Assembly: GCF_014644435.1 (NCBI RefSeq)
Contig: NZ_BMKR01000002.1
Coordinates: 124,001 to 188,000, forward strand
Direction: 5' to 3'
Length of the DNA stretch: 64,000 nucleotides
Source of the DNA: Paenibacillus albidus
GTDB taxonomy: Bacteria > Bacillota > Bacilli > Paenibacillales > Paenibacillaceae
Shown here: positions 53,777 to 63,162 of the stretch, piece by piece
How positions within the stretch are numbered: position 1 is the stretch's first letter
Layout of the letters: the number at the start of each line of letters is the position of its first letter
Translations under genes and position numbers: made by a program
The notes under the pieces: model-generated
Told to the model about the DNA's origin: nothing
Databases searched by the model: none
Seen by the model: the letters and a program-made list of their open reading frames with translations, nothing else

Positions 53777-54784
53777 TTATTTCACCAATAGCTTTAAGAC
53801 ATCGTCAATGGTCTTCCCATTGGCATTGGCACCACTGTACAGCCAGCTGCCTGTGGAGCTCAGTTCATAGACATGGCCTGCTTTAACAGCCGGAATCCCT
53901 TTCCAAATGGCACTATTCAAAATCTCCGAACCTTCTGCTTTGTCACTGTTCACGAGGAAAATGTGGTCGGCAGTCAGCTCAGAGAGTTTCTCCAGAGATA
54001 CCGGATTCCACGCCGCCTTCTGGTCCGCCGGAATTTCAGTGACAAGGTTAGGAGGCGTCATCCCCAAATCTGTATACAGCACCGATCCGCTGGCTTGAGT
54101 CTCATCTACCAGGAAGAAGTTCTTTTGAACGAGCCAGAGAACGGCGGCAGATTGGGAGCCAACGGCGCCGGTGAGCTTCCCTTTGGCTTCTGCGGCCTTT
54201 TGATCGTAGTTTTTGATCGCCTGTTCGGCTTCAGCGCTCTTGCCCAGCAGCTCTCCGATAGTAGTTAATCCTTTGCGCCAGTTTTTGTTGATTTCATTTC
54301 CGAGCACATAGGTAGGCGCTACTTTGTTCAACTGATCGTATAGCCCATTCTGAACGGAGGATTCCGAACCGACAATAATGAAGTCAGGAGCAAAGCTGGT
54401 GACCGCCTCCAGGGGAAGATCATAGCTGATTGTAGGTACATCCTTTAATTCAGCGGAAAGATAATCCTGAATGCCGTTGGCAACAGACCACTGGGCTACA
54501 GGAGTCACCCCGAGCGTGACCAGCTGATCCTCCAGATATGAACCGAGCACACGCTGCGGATTGGCAGGAACAGTGACCTTATGACCCATGCTGTCCGTTA
54601 CTGTCTTCGGTTCGGAAGGGGCTGTAGTTGCAGCCGCTGAAGGTGCCGTTGTGGCCGCTGAACCGGAATTCGCTGTGTCTGCCGTATTATTGCTGCCGCA
54701 TGCGGATAAGAACAGTATCATGGCCATACATCCGGCCCCAACCCATTTTCTGCCGCTTATTTTCATTGTTTTTGAAGAAACCAT
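53777..54784 (-). CDS. Iron-siderophore binding lipoprotein
   Basis: A 335-residue lipoprotein with lipobox LSAC (Cys about 29), an A/T/S linker and a type III binding fold (VTDSMGHKVTVPANPQRVL at the start). YfiY-like, binding a hydroxamate or citrate-type ferric siderophore; the ligand is not certain. GGAGGGG seven bases before the ATG. Confidence 0.9.
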   Translation of the reverse strand: MVSSKTMKISGRKWVGAGCMAMILFLSACGSNNTADTANSGSAATTAPSAAATTAPSEPKTVTDSMGHKVTVPANPQRVLGSYLEDQLVTLGVTPVAQWSVANGIQDYLSAELKDVPTISYDLPLEAVTSFAPDFIIVGSESSVQNGLYDQLNKVAPTYVLGNEINKNWRKGLTTIGELLGKSAEAEQAIKNYDQKAAEAKGKLTGAVGSQSAAVLWLVQKNFFLVDETQASGSVLYTDLGMTPPNLVTEIPADQKAAWNPVSLEKLSELTADHIFLVNSDKAEGSEILNSAIWKGIPAVKAGHVYELSSTGSWLYSGANANGKTIDDVLKLLVK

Positions 54785-54855
54785 TCAATAACCCCTCCTG
54801 TATATGGATGCTTCATGGATCAAATCCTTTGCTTGTCCATCGCTTCACTTTATAA

Positions 54856-54884
54856 ATGATATTGATTCTCATTATCTCTGTCAA
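54856..54884 (-). promoter_or_regulatory. Promoter and Fur box of the binding protein gene
   Basis: Minus-strand TTGACA (54879-54884) and TATCAT (54856-54861), 17 bases apart, with the Fur-like 19-mer GATATTGATTCTCATTATC (54858-54876; 16 of 19) filling the spacer. Confidence 0.85.
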
Positions 54885-54926
54885 TACAAATTTGTAAACT
54901 TGCTTATGAACTGCATGAACAATAAA

Positions 54927-54967
54927 CAGCGGGGCCCAATAGCCATTTTTTGGCTTGGACCCCGCTG
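54927..54967 (-). terminator. Terminator after kimA
   Basis: CAGCGGGG / CCCCGCTG arms with further inner pairing (GCC...GGC), just past the kimA stop codon. Confidence 0.7.
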
Positions 54968-54980
54968 ATGTCAAAATCAA

Positions 54981-56798
54981 TTATTTATGCAAATGAAAAG
55001 GCACAGTAGCAACCACGATATCTTTTTGGTTCATTAGATAGGAACGGATAAACAAGCTGGTCTGGTTATGCAATACCGCCTGCCACCAGTGCTTCGTAAT
55101 AAACTGAGGGATTAATATTGTAATGTGGTCTGTGGAAGCCGTCTTCCACTCCACCGTATCAATGAACTTGACCAGCGGACGGATGATGCTGCGGTACCGG
55201 GAACGCAATACAATCAGCCGAACCCCGGGATTCCATTCCTCCCACTTCTGTTCCATCTTGTGGATCTCTTCCTCATCGAAGCCGACATAGACCGCAACCA
55301 CGTTGTTGGTTAATGATTTGGCGTAACTGAGTGAATGCAGAACGGCACGTGTCACACCCGCCACGGGAACCACCACCGTGCTTCCCTTGATCACCGGCTT
55401 CTCGTCGTCCATACAAATCCGCAGCTGATCGGCAATATTCATATAATGGCTATGAATCCGGTAAAAGACGAACATGACGACCGGCAGGAAAATGAAGATG
55501 GCCCAGATACTTGAGAACTTGGTGATGATAAAAATCAGTGTAATCGTTAAAGTGGTTAACATGCCCACCGTATTAACGGCAAACTTGCTCTGCCAGCCTT
55601 TAGGTTTGGTTTTGTACCAGCGCACCATCATACCTAACTGGGATAAAGTGAACGGTATGAATACCCCCACAGCATACATAGGGATCAAACCTTCGGTATT
55701 CCCGTGAAATGCCGCTACCAGAATAGCGGACATCACACCAAGAAAGATAATTCCGTTGGAAAAGCCCAGCCGGTCACCGCGCACCATAAACGCATGCGGC
55801 ATATATTTGTCCTTGGCGAACATAAAAGCCAGCAGCGGAAAAGCAGAGTATGCAGTGTTGGCTGCCAGGAATAAGATCACTGCGGTAATTCCTTGAATAA
55901 AGAAATACAATGCCCCGCGGCCAAAAGTCGATTCGGCGATCTGCGAGACCACAGTAGCCTTCTCGTCAGGAGTAACTCCGTACCAGTAAGCGAGTAGCGT
56001 GATTCCCGTGAACATTAGGCCGAGGATGATCCCCATCAGTACCAGGGTTTTTGCAGCATTTTTCTCCGCCGGGGCTTTAAAGTTTGGAATCGCGTTGGAT
56101 ACCGCCTCCACCCCTGTAAGTGCCGAACAACCGGAACTGAAGGCCTTTAGCAGCAGAAACAAGCTGACATTGGACACCGCTGCTCCTATTTCCGGTACGT
56201 GGGCGTGGGCACCACCTGTCATGTATTTAATGAAACCTGTAGCAATCAATACAAAGATTGAAATGACAAACAAATACACCGGAATGGCAATAAACGACGC
56301 AGATTCCGTCACCCCTCGCAGGTTAAGAATGGTCAGGATGATAATCACGGATACCGCAATAAGGACCGTGTGATTATGCAGACTCGGAAAAGCTGAGGTA
56401 ATCGCATCTGTTCCGGCTGAAGCACTAACGGCTACAGTCAGAATATAATCCACCAATAAAGAACCGCCGGCGAGCAGACCCGTAGGAACACCCAGATTTT
56501 TTTTGGCTACGATATAAGCCCCGCCACCTTGCGGATAAGCAAAGATTGTCTGCCGGTATGATAAAATCAGAATGGCCAGCAAGCCCAGCACGGCAAGTGC
56601 AATGGGCAAGGAGTACCAGACAGCTGTAAACCCCGCTGCTACCAGCACAATCAGAATTTGTTCCGTACCATAGGCTACGGACGACAATGCATCTGAAGAC
56701 AAAACGGCCAGTGCTTTAACCTTGGACAACTTTTCATGATCGAGTTCGTTCGACTTCATCGGACGCCCGATCAATAGTCGTTTAACTTTGCTTACCAT
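54981..56798 (-). CDS. kimA: High-affinity potassium importer KimA (YdaO)
   Basis: A 605-residue APC-type transporter: about 12 membrane segments (residues 30-450) and a cytoplasmic C-terminal domain (about 460-605). KVKALAVLSSDALSSVAYG and YPQGGGAYIVA are conserved in KimA. It is preceded by a c-di-AMP riboswitch, the classic ydaO arrangement, so c-di-AMP shuts off expression when potassium is high. Confidence 0.92.
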   Translation of the reverse strand: MVSKVKRLLIGRPMKSNELDHEKLSKVKALAVLSSDALSSVAYGTEQILIVLVAAGFTAVWYSLPIALAVLGLLAILILSYRQTIFAYPQGGGAYIVAKKNLGVPTGLLAGGSLLVDYILTVAVSASAGTDAITSAFPSLHNHTVLIAVSVIIILTILNLRGVTESASFIAIPVYLFVISIFVLIATGFIKYMTGGAHAHVPEIGAAVSNVSLFLLLKAFSSGCSALTGVEAVSNAIPNFKAPAEKNAAKTLVLMGIILGLMFTGITLLAYWYGVTPDEKATVVSQIAESTFGRGALYFFIQGITAVILFLAANTAYSAFPLLAFMFAKDKYMPHAFMVRGDRLGFSNGIIFLGVMSAILVAAFHGNTEGLIPMYAVGVFIPFTLSQLGMMVRWYKTKPKGWQSKFAVNTVGMLTTLTITLIFIITKFSSIWAIFIFLPVVMFVFYRIHSHYMNIADQLRICMDDEKPVIKGSTVVVPVAGVTRAVLHSLSYAKSLTNNVVAVYVGFDEEEIHKMEQKWEEWNPGVRLIVLRSRYRSIIRPLVKFIDTVEWKTASTDHITILIPQFITKHWWQAVLHNQTSLFIRSYLMNQKDIVVATVPFHLHK

Positions 56799-56885
56799 TG
56801 TAGATACAGTTCCTCTCTTTGTGAGTTGAAACGGTCATACCGTGCGCCATTTTCATTGGTGGATTTCATAAATGCAGGCACAAAA

Positions 56886-56916
56886 ATAAGCATACGGATA
56901 TCCTCCGCATGCTTAT
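56886..56916 (-). terminator. Riboswitch-controlled terminator
   Basis: ATAAGCATGCGGA / TCCGTATGCTTAT with one mismatch, followed by TTTTTG on the minus strand, between aptamer and kimA. Confidence 0.9.
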
Positions 56917-56924
56917 GCATGGGT

Positions 56925-57082
56925 CTATCCCACCTTTGCTTACGAGGTTAGCTGTCGGATTCGGGCTGTGGAAAGCCCTACGGCCCGGTCGTGACGACCG
57001 GCTGCCGATTCACCCCTTTGGCACAAGTGCCAAGTTTGGTTCCCCCGTTTTCCCCTTGGAAAATTCAGCGCATATTCAACTT
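56925..57082 (-). promoter_or_regulatory. c-di-AMP (ydaO/yuaA) riboswitch
   Basis: Conserved blocks on the minus strand in order: AATATGCGCTGAAT, GGGGGAACC, GGGGTGAATC, GTAGGGCTTTCC, CCGAATCCGACAGCTAACC and TCGTAAGC. These define the ydaO class. Terminator follows at 56886-56916. Confidence 0.95.
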
Positions 57083-57095
57083 CTCACAAGGACTA

Positions 57096-57124
57096 ATATT
57101 AGTCTACTCGGACTGTTCAGTAAA
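57096..57124 (-). promoter_or_regulatory. Promoter of the kimA riboswitch transcript
   Basis: TTTACT (57119-57124) and TAATAT (57096-57101), 17 bases apart on the minus strand. The -10 is inside the palindrome AGACTAATATTAGTC. Confidence 0.7.
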
Positions 57125-57312
57125 GCTGTGAAAAAAATGAAAAAAGAATGAAAAAGCATCCAATTACCGCAAATTGTTAATCACGGAGGCATCGCTCTTT
57201 CATTCTCTTCGATTATCCCTTATACACGTGTTTTTATAACGTTTTGACAAAAATTTGTGACGTTTGCAGTTGTTTGCCAGAGGTTGTAACCACGCTGGTT
57301 TACGTCTTTTGG
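57125..57312. other. Intergenic stretch after bdbC
   Basis: No gene seen. AT-rich in the first part; no clear terminator for bdbC was recognised. Confidence 0.5.
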
Positions 57313-57741
57313 CTACTCCTCTTCTTTACGTCCATTCCAGAGCAAAAGAGCGATCAATATAAAAGCAATTAAAGCCATAAATGGAATAGTAATAAAGCCG
57401 AAAACATTCAAATAATCCTTGTTGCAGGGAACGCCGACTGTGCAGGGGAGAATCTTGCTGAGGGCGGGAATTTTCTGCTCTGCATAATGATACAAGGAGA
57501 TACTTCCGCCGATCAGACTAAGAGGCAGCACATACGGAATAATGCGCTTGTCTCCCCGGTAAGTGGCAATGCCGAGCAAAAACAGCTGTGGATACATGAA
57601 GATACGCTGAAACCAGCATAGCTTGCAGGGCTCATATTTGAGCACCTCACTTAAGTATAAGCTGCCGGCAACAGCCACGACGGATACGAACCAGGCCAGA
57701 TACAGGCAATGACGGCGGCAAAACGACAAGAACTTGCTCAC
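57313..57741 (-). CDS. bdbC: DsbB-like thiol oxidoreductase
   Basis: A 142-residue protein with four membrane segments, catalytic pairs EPCKLCWF and LPCTVGVPC, typical of the BdbC/DsbB quinone reductases that reoxidise extracytoplasmic thiol oxidases. GTG start overlapping the end of bdbD by four bases. Confidence 0.92.
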   Translation of the reverse strand: MSKFLSFCRRHCLYLAWFVSVVAVAGSLYLSEVLKYEPCKLCWFQRIFMYPQLFLLGIATYRGDKRIIPYVLPLSLIGGSISLYHYAEQKIPALSKILPCTVGVPCNKDYLNVFGFITIPFMALIAFILIALLLWNGRKEEE

Positions 57742-58487
57742 TCGGCCTTCACCGCTTGGGCTGCTTCATCAATCTGAGCGGAAATGGCTTCAAAATTAAA
57801 CGGCTCCGCTGTCATCACACCGTTGATAAACAGGCTTGGGGTGGTAGTAACCTTGGAATCATTGGCCAATTGGATGTCACGGCTCAGTTCCTCCGCATAC
57901 GTACGATTCTCGATGTCTTTGCGCAGCAGGTCATAATCGATAGCAAGTTTTTCTTTTTGCGCCAGCTCCACCAGGTAGTCGGCCGTCGCCCACTCCACAT
58001 CTTCCGCACCTTGATTCTTGTAGATGGCATCATAGAATTTCCAGAATTCATCATTGCTTTGATGATACACGGACAAGGCAGCCAGTGATGCCGTTTCGGA
58101 GTCAGGTCCGATAAATGCCATATTCACAAAATAAAGTGCGGCTTTTCCTTCTTCTATATATTTTTGGACGATTTGCGGCTTAATGCCACCGGCAAATTGC
58201 GCACAGGCCGGACATTTGTAATCTCCGAATTCGACAAGTTTCACAGGAGCATCTTCGTTGCCCAGTCTTGGCATCTCACTGTAATTAAAATTAACGGGAT
58301 CAGCAGTAGTCGATGATGAATCTTTGGAGGCCAACATGAATAATGCAACAAATATAATCACAACTATGGCCACTGTACTTACAATGAGAATCCTCGTTTT
58401 CTGCTTCTGTTGTTCCTGTTCGGCACGGCGTTTTTCCTGCTTGCTCATTTGCGGCACCGGTGCGCTGCGTTTTTTAGGTTTGCTCAA
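57738..58487 (-). CDS. bdbD: DsbA-like membrane-anchored thiol oxidase
   Basis: A 249-residue protein: cytoplasmic basic N-terminus, membrane anchor (about 31-51), then a thioredoxin-fold domain with active site CPAC (about residue 95) and cis-Pro TTPSLFING. Forms disulfides in exported proteins and is reoxidised by BdbC. TTG start with AGGAAA upstream. Confidence 0.91.
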   Translation of the reverse strand: MSKPKKRSAPVPQMSKQEKRRAEQEQQKQKTRILIVSTVAIVVIIFVALFMLASKDSSSTTADPVNFNYSEMPRLGNEDAPVKLVEFGDYKCPACAQFAGGIKPQIVQKYIEEGKAALYFVNMAFIGPDSETASLAALSVYHQSNDEFWKFYDAIYKNQGAEDVEWATADYLVELAQKEKLAIDYDLLRKDIENRTYAEELSRDIQLANDSKVTTTPSLFINGVMTAEPFNFEAISAQIDEAAQAVKAE

Positions 58488-58562
58488 GGGAATTTCCTTT
58501 CTGTCCTCTCTCGGACGGGCGAAATAAGTTTCATATAATTTAAAATTATATAATTAAAGATC

Positions 58563-60443
58563 TCACCCTGGCAAACTATATCCACCAATTCCCTTAAAAG
58601 CGATTCTAAACGTGAACTCTGCCCCGCCTGATGAAGTAGATTCCACCCAAATATCTCCCCCCATCAAATCCACAAGTTTCTTGCAGATGGCCAGGCCCAG
58701 CCCTGTTCCCGGATAATTGCGGTTATAGGACCCATCAACCTGTGAGAACGGTTGAAAAAGCAGCTCCAGCATGTCGGGATCAATCCCGATCCCTGTATCC
58801 TTGATCTTGAACAGCAAATATTGCCGGATGTCCTCCCCGTTCTCTGTACTGAAAGTATCCACAGTTACGATAACATTTCCTTTATCCGTAAATTTAATAG
58901 CATTTCCAATAATATTAAGAAGAACCTGACGAATTCTTACACTGTCTCCTTCTACTATATCCGGGACTCCAGACTCCAATATCAGAATAAGCTGCAAACC
59001 TTTGTCCCGGGCAGTGACTTCAAATAAGTCCATACATTCCTGTACCAGCCGAGACACCTGAAAAGGATTCTGACGTAAACGCATTGCCCCGGCTTCGAGG
59101 ACGGATAGGTCCAGGATATCATTTAAGACGTGAAGCAATGCCTGCCCGCTTTTGGACTGCAGCTGCAGCAGCTCCAAGTGTTCGGTATTATCCATACTGT
59201 CTATCAGCAGCTGATTGATGCCAATAATCCCGTTCAGCGGCGTGCGGAGCTCGTGGCTCACAGTGGCGAGGAACTCGCTTTTTATTCTGGCCGCGCTTTC
59301 AGCCTTCTCCTTGGCCTTTCTCAGTTCCTGCTGGTAACGCATAAGATCGGTGATATCCTTGCAGATCATGTATACGAGTTGCCGGTCCCCGGTAATCAGC
59401 GGAAATACGGTTGAGCTGAACCTCAGTCTGCTGCCTTGCTTCGTCTGAATGGTCATCTCCAGCTTGCCTGGTCTGCCTTTAGCCGCCTGCTCGACAATTG
59501 ATCCGAAACGTACCCTCTCTTCGCTGCTGAAAAGCTTATTCTCCCACTGGCTCTCCAGCTCCCTCCATTCATATCCGGTTGTTGTGTACATGGCAGGATT
59601 TGCGCTTAGTAATCTTTTGCAAGCAGGGTCCATACAGATTACAATGTCCGGACTGAATTCAAACAAGGCCATATAGCGCTGCTCATTGAACCGGGCAGAT
59701 GCCATTACCTTTTGCCGGTCTCTGTACAACAGCCAAAGCACCAGGGCTGCAATCAAGACAAAGGTTGTGCCCAGAATCATTCCCAGGCTGGAGCTGTCCA
59801 GCATCGCAGCGGAAGAACTTGCGTGGACTTCTGAAGGCGTCATAAATACTGCACCAAACATAGCTGTATAATGTGTGCCGGTCACTGAAGCCGTCAGCAG
59901 AAGGACCAGGAGCGTTTTTTTGAGCGAGAACATGTTGTATTTCTTCTGAATCCAAGCCGGTCGATAGGACGCTGCCAGAAACGCAGCGATCAGCGAGAAT
60001 AATACGGACCAGAGCATGGATAGAATATTCTGTTCATAGTGAAGCGATGTCTTTATCGCCATAACACCGCAGTAATGCATGAGTAGCATACCCGCACTGA
60101 AGAGAAAGCCGGATAGCCCCAGATAAACACTGCTGCGGGTACGGGGATTATTTAGCAGCATGAATACCAAATAGGAGACCAGAATGGAAATGAATAAAGA
60201 GAAGAGTAAAAGTGGAAGATCATAGGTGACCACAGTGTCTGTCTCCATGGCCAGCAGGCCCAAAAAATGCATGGTCCAGAGCCCGAAACCGAACACAGTG
60301 GAAAGCACCAGCAGGAATAAACGGCTTTTGCTTTTCCGAACGAGCCGGTCAGCCATATCCACAACTACAAAACAGGATAATGCAGCAATCGCAATGGACA
60401 GGGAAACCAGCAAGTCATTATAATGACCCGGATGCTGTTGCAT
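58563..60443 (-). CDS. MHYT-domain sensor histidine kinase with PAS
   Basis: A 626-residue kinase. Residues about 1-235 form a seven-helix MHYT sensor with GLWTMHFLGL, LLMHYCGVMA and GTHYTAMFG, proposed to bind metal (copper) and sense a gas or redox state. A PAS domain (about 255-370), HisKA with VSHELRTPLNGI, and HATPase with DTGIGID and GTGLGLAI follow. No response regulator is encoded next to it. Confidence 0.9.
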   Translation of the reverse strand: MQQHPGHYNDLLVSLSIAIAALSCFVVVDMADRLVRKSKSRLFLLVLSTVFGFGLWTMHFLGLLAMETDTVVTYDLPLLLFSLFISILVSYLVFMLLNNPRTRSSVYLGLSGFLFSAGMLLMHYCGVMAIKTSLHYEQNILSMLWSVLFSLIAAFLAASYRPAWIQKKYNMFSLKKTLLVLLLTASVTGTHYTAMFGAVFMTPSEVHASSSAAMLDSSSLGMILGTTFVLIAALVLWLLYRDRQKVMASARFNEQRYMALFEFSPDIVICMDPACKRLLSANPAMYTTTGYEWRELESQWENKLFSSEERVRFGSIVEQAAKGRPGKLEMTIQTKQGSRLRFSSTVFPLITGDRQLVYMICKDITDLMRYQQELRKAKEKAESAARIKSEFLATVSHELRTPLNGIIGINQLLIDSMDNTEHLELLQLQSKSGQALLHVLNDILDLSVLEAGAMRLRQNPFQVSRLVQECMDLFEVTARDKGLQLILILESGVPDIVEGDSVRIRQVLLNIIGNAIKFTDKGNVIVTVDTFSTENGEDIRQYLLFKIKDTGIGIDPDMLELLFQPFSQVDGSYNRNYPGTGLGLAICKKLVDLMGGDIWVESTSSGGAEFTFRIAFKGIGGYSLPG

Positions 60444-60548
60444 GATGAACCTCTGCTTTCTGCATCACAATAAATGCGTAATCAGGATTTATTAAGCATT
60501 TACCCTGCTCCCTGAAGCACGAACCTCTACTTTACTCCATTCCATTCG

Positions 60549-60600
60549 GGCAAAAAAAAACAGAACGCCTAAATAGCATCCTGTTCTCTATATTTCTGCG
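60549..60600 (-). terminator. Weak hairpin with long T-run
   Basis: AGAAC / GTTCT arms followed by a run of about nine T on the minus strand, right after the CNNM gene. Confidence 0.5.
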
Positions 60601-60602
60601 GT

Positions 60603-61919
60603 TTAGGCTCCTGCCTCTTCCGTCAACAACTGTGCTTTGAGCAGCTTTATTCTGGAGATTCGTTTATTTTCCGTTTCTTCGACGATGAACAGATGACCAT
60701 CAAATTCGGTGGACTGCCCTTTTTGCGGAGGGTTGATCTCCAGTTTGGAATATAGCCAGCCACCTATGGTATCATAGTCATCTGTTTCCATTTGAAGGCC
60801 CAAGGAATCATTGATCTCCTCGATAAGCATCAGACCGTCGATGGAGTATTCATCCTCCCCCAGCTTCTCGACACCCGGACGCTCTTCATCAAATTCATCC
60901 TGAATTTCACCGACGATCTCTTCCATTATGTCTTCAAGCGTCACCATCCCGGAAGTTCCGCCATATTCATCGATCAGAATGGCAATCTGGGTCTTGGCCC
61001 GCTGCATCAGCTTTAGCAGAGCACTGATCTGAATGGACTCCGGTACGGTAAGAATGGGACGAATCAAATCCGTATAGCGCGAAGAATTATCCCTGATTAA
61101 ATCCTTGATATGAATAAAGCCCAGAATGTGATCTTTATCTCCTTCACATACCGGATAACGTGTCCTCATGCCCTCAAATGCAACTTCCAGATTCTCCTCC
61201 GCCGAAAGATGGCTGTTCAAACAGATCATCTCCGTGCGCGGGATCATGATTTCACGGGCCATGGTATCCACAAATTCAAAAATATTGTCGACCAAAGCCA
61301 TTTCGGTATTGTCGATCAGTCCGCTCTTATTACTCTCTTGCATAAGAATGCGGATCTCTTCCTCGGTATGTGCTGTTCCGAGCTCCGATACCGGAGCCAG
61401 ACGGAAGACACTAAGTAGTCCGCGTGCCAATCCTTTGACAATCCAGATGATGGGATACATGATCTTGTAAAAGATATTCATCGGACCTGAGGTAAGCAAA
61501 AGCACGGCTTCCGCCTTGTTAACGGCAATCGTCTTGGGTGCAAGTTCGCCCAGTACAATATGAAGCACCGTAATAAACATAAAGGCAGTAATCAAGGAAA
61601 TAACATACACCGATGTTTCACCAAATCCAAGGTTCACCAAGAGCGGTCCAACAATCGTCGCTATAGCCGGCTCCCCAAGCCATCCGAGAGCCAGGGATGC
61701 CAAGGTGATCCCCAGTTGGCAAGCGGACAGATAAGCGTCCAAATTGTGTACGATCGTTCTTGCAGCGGGTGCTCTTTTATTGCCTTCCTCAACCAGGGTA
61801 TCAATACGACCGCTGCGCACCTTGACCATCGCATATTCAACCGAGACAAAAAAGCCATTCAACAACACCAGCAAAATAATTAAACCTACATGTAATATAC
61901 CGGGTAAAGGGTCGCTCAA
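60603..61919 (-). CDS. CNNM/CorC-family transporter with CBS domains, second copy
   Basis: A 438-residue paralogue of the protein at 25678-27003: CNNM domain with GFFVSVEYAMVKV and GELAPKTIAV, paired CBS domains (EIMIPRTEMI; DEYGGTSGMVTLEDIMEEI) and a CorC_HlyC tail. Probable divalent-cation exporter. TTG start with AGGAG six bases upstream; that site lies at the foot of a hairpin in the leader. Confidence 0.86.
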   Translation of the reverse strand: MSDPLPGILHVGLIILLVLLNGFFVSVEYAMVKVRSGRIDTLVEEGNKRAPAARTIVHNLDAYLSACQLGITLASLALGWLGEPAIATIVGPLLVNLGFGETSVYVISLITAFMFITVLHIVLGELAPKTIAVNKAEAVLLLTSGPMNIFYKIMYPIIWIVKGLARGLLSVFRLAPVSELGTAHTEEEIRILMQESNKSGLIDNTEMALVDNIFEFVDTMAREIMIPRTEMICLNSHLSAEENLEVAFEGMRTRYPVCEGDKDHILGFIHIKDLIRDNSSRYTDLIRPILTVPESIQISALLKLMQRAKTQIAILIDEYGGTSGMVTLEDIMEEIVGEIQDEFDEERPGVEKLGEDEYSIDGLMLIEEINDSLGLQMETDDYDTIGGWLYSKLEINPPQKGQSTEFDGHLFIVEETENKRISRIKLLKAQLLTEEAGA

Positions 61920-62070
61920 ATTATACTCCTATCCACCTTTTTACCACAGCAAGGCGGATAGGCCCACCTCCTTCGTTTTCTCAAAATGTCTGCATGTGCA
62001 ACTGACGGACATCCTTTCCGTATCAACTTCCCAACGCATTCAGCTCCTCACCAAAATCACGTATTATAAA
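61920..62070 (-). promoter_or_regulatory. Structured leader of the second CNNM gene
   Basis: CCTATCC and GGATAGG (61956-61962 and 61928-61934) can pair so that the AGGAG of the gene is at the stem end and may be hidden. A second GAAGGAGGTG occurs upstream of the stem. No known riboswitch class was recognised. Confidence 0.45.
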
Positions 62071-62277
62071 TATATACATTATTATATTATTACTCAGAGC
62101 AGAAAAACAGGTATTAATGAGTGTAAAAATATGATCTATTTTTCCTCTCTGGGACATACTGCACTTAAAAATATAAACCGAAGTTACCCAAGGAAAGCAA
62201 TTAGGTAATTTATTCCTTGATTTCCCAGGAACTCTTGAACACAATCTTTTGTCGGTTCCTACTATATATAAGGTTAA

Positions 62278-62440
62278 ATCGTAGGCACCCTTCCCGTCAA
62301 CCTCAGCACCTCCAGCTTCCGCTGCAGGTTAAGTTGCCACTCATGATCGTGTGTCTGATATGCGTACAGAAGTTATCGTATAACCGATAGAAGTCCGTCA
62401 GGTACAGGTGGTCAAGACTCGATTTTGTTAGACACTTAAA
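62278..62440 (-). pseudogene. Possible decayed reading frame
   Basis: On the minus strand one frame reads KSSLDHLYLTDFYRLYDNF and, after a frameshift, YAYQTHDHEWQLNLQRKLEV, then a stop. The two pieces look like parts of a single lost protein, possibly mobile. No family recognised; tentative. Confidence 0.3.
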
Positions 62441-62590
62441 AAAAGATACCAGGCTAAAAGCTGCTCAAAACAATCGACCGGAGGCAGTTTATTTAGTCTT
62501 CTGCCTTTTTTCACTCCTCTTGTCGCGCGTTAGTCTGTTTCAACATAACGTGTTAATCAGAGACAAGACAAGTAATTAGGAGGAATGCCT

Positions 62591-63040
62591 GGTGCCTAGA
62601 ATATCTGTAATTATGCCGGTCTATAATAACGCAATCTATTTACAGGAAGCAGTTAACACCATCTTGTTGCAAACATTAAACGATCTAGAGTTAATAAATC
62701 ATTGATGACGGATCAACCGACGGATCAGCGGGGATCATACATGAACTAAAAGATACTAGAGTAAAGAAGATATTTCATACTGAGAATACGGGTATTGTTA
62801 CTTCGCTGAATCAAGGACTCGATCTGGCCCAAGGTGAGTACATCGCCCGTATGGACAGCGATGACGTTGCAGCATTAAACCGCTTAGAAGTGCAGACTTA
62901 TTTTATGGACCAGAATCCCACCATAGATATTAGCGGAACAGGATATACAACGAACTATCTTGGACCTGTCAAGTTAAATCCTATGTATCACGAAGAATCG
63001 ACAATACAATGTAATCGACCAGGATCTATTAAGAATGGCC
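62591..63040 (+). pseudogene. Frameshifted family 2 glycosyltransferase
   Basis: GTG start after AGGAGG gives PRISVIMPVYNNAIYLQEAV, the GT2 N-terminus. An extra A near 62697 shifts the frame; it resumes as IDDGSTDGSAGI and, further on, EYIARMDSDDVAALNRLE with the DxD-type motif. Similarity fades after about 62960. It was a sugar-nucleotide-dependent transferase and is now inactive. Confidence 0.78.
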
Positions 63041-63162
63041 CTATCCAGATGTGTATCATGAGTTTCATACTAATTTATGACCAACATCGTCAAACAGTTG
63101 CTGCATTAACAAAAAAAAGTGAAGAAAAAACAAAAAAATCCGTTTGGCATACGTCCGGCAGG

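Noticed and set aside
61920-62070. M-box or yybP-ykoY riboswitch upstream of the second CNNM gene
   Set aside because: A GGTGAGG word is present, but the other conserved blocks of either class could not be found.
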